From the NCBI RefSeq assembly GCF_014216315.1, contig NZ_CP045702.1, positions 2,108,001 through 2,172,000 of the forward strand: DNA of 64,000 nucleotides. The letters are read 5' to 3'. This document shows, in pieces, positions 60,325 through 64,000 of the stretch. A program made the position numbers and the translations under genes. Under the pieces are notes generated by a model that had not been told where the DNA came from, ran no database searches, and worked only from the letters and a program-made list of their open reading frames with translations. Position 1 is the first letter of the stretch. Every line of letters starts with the position of its first letter. The DNA is from Streptomyces finlayi. GTDB taxonomy: Bacteria; Actinomycetota; Actinomycetes; Streptomycetales; Streptomycetaceae.

Positions 60325-61353
60325 ATGTCCGGCCGCAGAATCTTCCCCGCATTCACCGCAATCACCACCGTGGTTCTCGGCGCCGCCCTGGCGGCGGGCT
60401 GTTCCTCGCCCTCGTCCGGCACCCAGGAAGCGCCCACCGGTCCCCCGGTACGGGGCGAGGCCGCGCCGAGCGCCGCCGCCCCGTACTGGGTGGACCCGAA
60501 CAGCGACGCCGCCCGCCAGGTCCGCGCCTGGGAGAAGCAGGGCCGCGCGGAGGACGCCGAGATCCTCCGGCGGATCTCCACCCGCCCGGTCGCGGACTGG
60601 CCGTCCGGGGAGGCGCCGGCCCCCGAGATCCGCTCGGCCGTCCGCAGCGCGGCCAAGACCCGTCAGAGCGTGCTGCTGGTCGCCTACAACATCCCGCACC
60701 GGGACTGCGGCGCGTACTCGGCGGGCGGCGCCGCCGACGCGGCTTCCTACCGCTCGTGGATCGGCGAGTTCGCCGCCGCCATCGGCAAGGCCCCGGCCAC
60801 CGTCGTCCTGGAGCCCGACGCGCTCCCCCACATCGCGGACGGCTGCACCCCGGCGGAGAACCACGACGAGCGCTACATGCTCCTCTCGGAGGCCGTCGAC
60901 ACCCTCAAGAACCTGCCGCACACCAAGGTCTACCTCGACGCGGGCAATCCCGACTGGATCAACGACCCCGCCACGATGGCCGAACCGCTCAAGCGCGCCG
61001 GGATCGACCGGGCCGACGGCTTCGCGCTCAATTCCGCCAACTTCCAGACCAACGCCACGGTGCGGTCGTACGGAGCCAGGCTCTCCGCCCTGGTGGGCGG
61101 AGCCCACTTCGTGATCGACACCAGCCGCAACGGCAACGGCCCCCTGCCCGGGGACCGTGCCGAAGCCTGGTGCAACCCGCCCGGGCGGGCCCTGGGAACA
61201 CCGCCGACCACCCGCACCGGCGACGACGGCCTCGACGCCTACCTGTGGATCAAGCGGCCCGGCGACTCGGACGGCACCTGCCGCGGCGGCCCCCCGGCGG
61301 GCACCTGGTGGCCGGACTACGCCCTGGGCCTGGCCGCACGCGCCAAGTCCTGA
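60325..61353 (+). CDS. cslZ: GH6 endoglucanase lipoprotein of the cslA-glxA locus
   Basis: Predicted beta-1,4-glucanase at the outer face of the membrane. A lipobox (ALAAGC) ends the signal sequence, followed by a disordered spacer and a 270-residue GH6 domain. NIPHRDCGAYSAGG and VVLEPDALPHIADGC carry the two conserved catalytic-region Asp residues, and DTSRNGNG and WCNPPGRALG complete the family pattern. In Streptomyces the GH6 gene next to glxA and cslA (cslZ) is thought to trim the tip glucan. ATG 60325 has GAGGGGG upstream. It is convergent with glxA, 23 nt apart. Confidence 0.85.
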   Translation: MSGRRIFPAFTAITTVVLGAALAAGCSSPSSGTQEAPTGPPVRGEAAPSAAAPYWVDPNSDAARQVRAWEKQGRAEDAEILRRISTRPVADWPSGEAPAPEIRSAVRSAAKTRQSVLLVAYNIPHRDCGAYSAGGAADAASYRSWIGEFAAAIGKAPATVVLEPDALPHIADGCTPAENHDERYMLLSEAVDTLKNLPHTKVYLDAGNPDWINDPATMAEPLKRAGIDRADGFALNSANFQTNATVRSYGARLSALVGGAHFVIDTSRNGNGPLPGDRAEAWCNPPGRALGTPPTTRTGDDGLDAYLWIKRPGDSDGTCRGGPPAGTWWPDYALGLAARAKS

Positions 61354-61376
61354 ACAACCCTGCGGCCACCGTCGCC

Positions 61377-63329
61377 TCAGCCGACCTTGACCCACTTCGC
61401 CTCGGACGGCGTTCCGTCCGTGTCGGTGACGAAGAGCATGTACCAGCCGGGCGGTACCAGCGTGCTGTCGTCCGGCAGCTCCACCGTCACCGCGCCCTTC
61501 CCCCTCTTCAGACCCAGCTCGATCGAACGCTGTTCGACGTCGGTGGTGTGCGTGACGGCACTCGGCCGCATCAGCCGGGCGGTCGCGATCCTCGTGGGGT
61601 CGGCGACCTCGTACGTGGCGCTGCCTCCCCGTACGACGTCCTGCGGTCCGGCGCCGATCACCGGCCGCTCGCCCTTCCCGTGCAGCGAGGGGGGCGTGTA
61701 GATCTCCATGCGCTGCTCGAACTTGCCGAGCTTGGTGTTGTCCTTGTCGCCGTAGAGCGAGTCGGAACCGAAGGTCGCCACGCGGCCGTCGGGGAGCAGC
61801 AGCGCCTCGGAGTGGTAGTTGCGGCCGACGGTCGGTTCGGCCGCCTCCTGGAAGGCGTTGGTCTTCGGGTCGTAGAACTGCGCCTTGAGGATGTTGCTGG
61901 CGCCGCGCCCCCGGTAGTCCGTCGATCCCCCGCTGGTGAAGACCGTGTCGTCCGGCATGATCACGCTGTTCAGGTAGCGGGTGCCCTGCGGAAGGTCCGG
62001 CCCGTCCTCGAAGACGGGACTGTCGGCCTTCAGATCGATGATCGCGGTACGGGCGGTCGACTTCTTGGACTCGCCCACCCCGCCGCCACCGAGGATCATC
62101 ACCTTCTGGTCCTGGGCCGGGGCCAGCATCAGGGAGGCCGCGGTCTCGGTCTCCTCGGTGTCCGTCAGCCCCTGGACCTCGGTGAAGGTGTTCGTCTTCA
62201 GGTCCCACACTCCCGGGGCCCGGCCCTTGTCCGCGGGCCCGTACCCGGCGTTGGCGCCCGGGTAGAAGAGCTTGCCGCCCTTGGTCAGGAAGAGCGCGGG
62301 GTACGTCGGGAAGTAGTGGAAGGGCCCCTTGGACCACTTCTTCGTCCTCGGGTCGTAGATCTCGTTGTCGCCGGGCAGGATCGCCCCCACGTCGTCGAGG
62401 CCGGAAACGGCGAGCACCTTGCCGTCCTCCAGGCCGACGAGCGTCGGATACCAGCGGGCCTCCTTCATCGGGTCGACGCGGATGTACTTCTCGGCCGTCG
62501 GATCGAATTCGTACGCCGCCCTGATCCCCTGGAAGTCCTGCTTGTCCATGGTGATCTTCTCGGCGAGGCCGTACGAGTTGCCGGCGGCCTTGCCCTTGAG
62601 GCCCTCGATCTCGTACTGGGCGGCCTCGGTGGTCACCGCCTGCGGTCCGTCCTTCAGCGACTCCACGAAGACCCGCGCCTCCGAGGCGGTCACCTTGGTC
62701 TTCCAGGGCTTCATCTGGCCGCTCTTGAAGTAGTCGACCTCGAACTCCCGCTTGGCCTTGGGCACCGTCACGTCGAACTGCGAGACGTACTCGACACCGG
62801 ACGGCGAACGGAAGACGGTGCCCTTCCTGAGCGTGAGCGGCTTGTCGGGGTTCTCGTTCTTCACCCGCATCCCGCCGCCGGCCCGCTTCACCTTGTCGTC
62901 GAGGACCTCGTAGCGGGCGGTGCCGCCCGCGATCAGCAGCCGGCCGTCCGGGAGCGCCGCGTGGCCGCCGCAGAAGAAGTCCTCCGGCGTGGCGATCTTC
63001 TTGAAGACGTTCGTCCTCGGGTCCCACAGGATCGTGTCGAACGTGCCCTCGTCGAAGCTCTTCTCGTCATTGCCCGAGCCCGCGACGATGAGCACCTTGC
63101 CGGTGTGCAGCAGAGCCGCGTGAATGGCGTTCGTGCGGTACTCGTCCGGGATGTTCACCTGGTCCCAGGAGCCGTACCGGGCCTTGTAGGCGGGCTGGTC
63201 GATCTTGTAGGCGTGGTAGCGGTCCTCGGCGAAGGAAAGCGCGGCCGGGGCGTTGAGCCCGGCGAGCAGCACGATGGCACCGCCGCCCAGCAGCGTCTTC
63301 CTCATCCGTTTCGTGGGCGTGTACGCCAT
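61377..63329 (-). CDS. glxA: Copper radical oxidase GlxA (galactose oxidase-like)
   Basis: A 650-residue, membrane-anchored or exported mononuclear copper oxidase. The N-terminal hydrophobic segment (KTLLGGGAIVLLAGLNAPAA) is followed by a Kelch propeller. By comparison with galactose oxidase, Cys120 (FFCGGH) and Tyr294 (EARWYPTLVG) should form the Cys-Tyr radical, with Tyr505-His506 (GRNYHSEALLLPDG) and His594 (AVTHTTDVEQ) as Cu ligands. GlxA with CslA makes and modifies a glucan at hyphal tips needed for normal growth and development. AGGAGG precedes the ATG, 2 nt after the cslA stop codon, so it is translationally coupled to cslA. Confidence 0.93.
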   Translation of the reverse strand: MAYTPTKRMRKTLLGGGAIVLLAGLNAPAALSFAEDRYHAYKIDQPAYKARYGSWDQVNIPDEYRTNAIHAALLHTGKVLIVAGSGNDEKSFDEGTFDTILWDPRTNVFKKIATPEDFFCGGHAALPDGRLLIAGGTARYEVLDDKVKRAGGGMRVKNENPDKPLTLRKGTVFRSPSGVEYVSQFDVTVPKAKREFEVDYFKSGQMKPWKTKVTASEARVFVESLKDGPQAVTTEAAQYEIEGLKGKAAGNSYGLAEKITMDKQDFQGIRAAYEFDPTAEKYIRVDPMKEARWYPTLVGLEDGKVLAVSGLDDVGAILPGDNEIYDPRTKKWSKGPFHYFPTYPALFLTKGGKLFYPGANAGYGPADKGRAPGVWDLKTNTFTEVQGLTDTEETETAASLMLAPAQDQKVMILGGGGVGESKKSTARTAIIDLKADSPVFEDGPDLPQGTRYLNSVIMPDDTVFTSGGSTDYRGRGASNILKAQFYDPKTNAFQEAAEPTVGRNYHSEALLLPDGRVATFGSDSLYGDKDNTKLGKFEQRMEIYTPPSLHGKGERPVIGAGPQDVVRGGSATYEVADPTRIATARLMRPSAVTHTTDVEQRSIELGLKRGKGAVTVELPDDSTLVPPGWYMLFVTDTDGTPSEAKWVKVG

Positions 63330-63331
63330 CC

Positions 63332-64000
63332 TCAGTTCCCTCCTGCGGTCGTGGTGGTGGTCGTGGCGGCGGCCGACGCCGAGGGCGCCGGTGACGCGGT
63401 GGCCGTCGTGGTCGTGGTGGTCGTGGTGGTGACGTAGGCGGACTCCGGCGGCTTCATCGGTACGGACACGACGCCGCGGGGCCGGCTACGGCGTTCCTGC
63501 CAGGTGGTCCACGACCAGACCACGACCGGTGACACGGAGATGGCGAGGGCGAGCACCGCCCAGGTGCGCATCGCCACGTGCGTGTGGCCCAGCTGCACGG
63601 AGGCGATGAGCGAGCTCAGCAGCACGACGGCCCAGAAGAGATGGATACGGAACGTGAGGAGCCGGTCGGGGCTGGCCTCGCCGCCCTTGGGGGTGACGAC
63701 GAACCGGCCGTCGGTGCGCAGCACCGCCGAGCCGAGCGACTTCAGATAGATCGGCGCGGACAGCGCGGACATCGCCATGCCCGCCAGGCCGCCCGATCCC
63801 TCGGGTTCGTGCGGGGAGACGTTGTGGCGCCGGTTCCAGAGGTAGAGCCCGATCTGGAGGGCCGCGGCGTCGCTGTACAGCATCAGCCAGATCGAGGCCG
63901 CGACCTGGGTGCCGGAGGCCCCGAGCCAGAGGAACAGCACACAGCTCAGGACACCGAGCAGCCAGTTCACCGCGGTCATCGGGTAGTAGACGAGCATCAG
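63332..64000 (-). CDS. cslA: Cellulose synthase-like protein CslA, C-terminal part (runs off window)
   Basis: The last about 222 residues of a longer gene that continues beyond base 64000. Visible are the C-terminal transmembrane helices (MTAVNWLLGVLSCVLFLWLG, FWAVVLLSSLIASVQLG, AMRTWAVLALAISVSPVVVW), a PilZ-like loop with RFVVTPKGGEASPDRLLTF between them, and a Thr/Ala-rich tail (TTTTTTTTTATASPAPSASA). This matches the GT2-family CslA of Streptomyces that makes a beta-glucan at hyphal tips. The catalytic domain is not in view. The coupled glxA gene follows. Confidence 0.88.
   Translation of the reverse strand: MMLVYYPMTAVNWLLGVLSCVLFLWLGASGTQVAASIWLMLYSDAAALQIGLYLWNRRHNVSPHEPEGSGGLAGMAMSALSAPIYLKSLGSAVLRTDGRFVVTPKGGEASPDRLLTFRIHLFWAVVLLSSLIASVQLGHTHVAMRTWAVLALAISVSPVVVWSWTTWQERRSRPRGVVSVPMKPPESAYVTTTTTTTTTATASPAPSASAAATTTTTTAGGN

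Noticed and set aside
59899..63437. Open frames of over 1000 codons on both strands across the GH6-glxA region
   Set aside because: They mirror glxA and the GH6 gene in other frames, are Arg/Gly/His/Pro-rich without domains, and arise because stop codons are rare in high-GC antisense frames.
1..64000. tRNA, rRNA or CRISPR loci
   Set aside because: No cloverleaf-like or CCA-bearing segment, rRNA-like sequence or regularly spaced repeat-spacer array was noticed on reading; a dedicated scan was not possible.

Overview
The window is high-GC DNA with strong G/C third-position bias, frequent GTG starts, many genes that look leaderless (a TAnnnT -10 box 6-8 nt before the start codon), a TTA codon in a secondary-metabolism gene, and typical actinobacterial families (GlgE pathway, DUF5753/DUF397 pair, IcmA, GlxA/CslA). 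It reads as a Streptomyces chromosome segment. Much of the gene order matches what I recall of the S. coelicolor SCO54xx region; that is recollection, not a search.

Layout. 1-2.2 kb: tail of a LacI-type regulator and a secreted AA10 lytic polysaccharide monooxygenase with a CBM2, with a CebR-type operator far upstream. 2.4-2.5 kb: a MITE-like inverted repeat. 2.8-3.8 kb: an orphan class I terpene synthase. 4-9.2 kb: EF-hand protein, RsbW-like ATPase, enoyl-CoA hydratase and two L,D-transpeptidase lipoproteins. 9.3-29.4 kb: glycogen/alpha-glucan metabolism (glgX, glgP, then the operon glgE-treS-pep2-glgB), interrupted by a heterodimeric ABC exporter and a secreted M4 protease.

29.5-36.5 kb is the accessory part. 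It holds a winged-helix/zinc-ribbon protein behind a structured leader, an XRE-DUF5753/DUF397 pair, and a three-gene cassette: a C45/phospholipase-B-like Ntn hydrolase, a pyruvoyl-dependent histidine-decarboxylase homologue and a gluzincin-type metallopeptidase. This is the most novel-looking system in the window: a possible pathway that releases, decarboxylates and (de)acylates histidine or a related amino acid.

36.7-51.4 kb returns to core functions: thioredoxin/MerR pair, MFS exporter, serine hydrolase, dctA with a CitA/DcuS-type two-component system, a tandem-XRE regulator, and the glycolysis/acetate block pfkA, pta-ackA, pyk. 51.5-52.1 kb is gene debris. 52-59.9 kb carries a conserved cell-surface cassette (DUF6230, DUF6114, secreted Pro/Thr-rich protein), a TPR-thioredoxin, a TetR regulator, isobutyryl-CoA mutase icmA, a DUF3817 membrane protein and a MarR regulator. 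60-64 kb is the tip-polysaccharide locus: GH6 endoglucanase, glxA copper radical oxidase and the end of cslA, which runs off the right edge.

How they work together. GlgX, GlgP, GlgB and the TreS-Pep2-GlgE route interconvert glycogen, maltose-1-phosphate and trehalose. Pfk, Pyk, Pta and AckA carry the resulting carbon to pyruvate and acetyl phosphate, and DctA brings in C4-dicarboxylates. IcmA links branched-chain and straight-chain C4 acyl-CoA pools that feed polyketide precursors.
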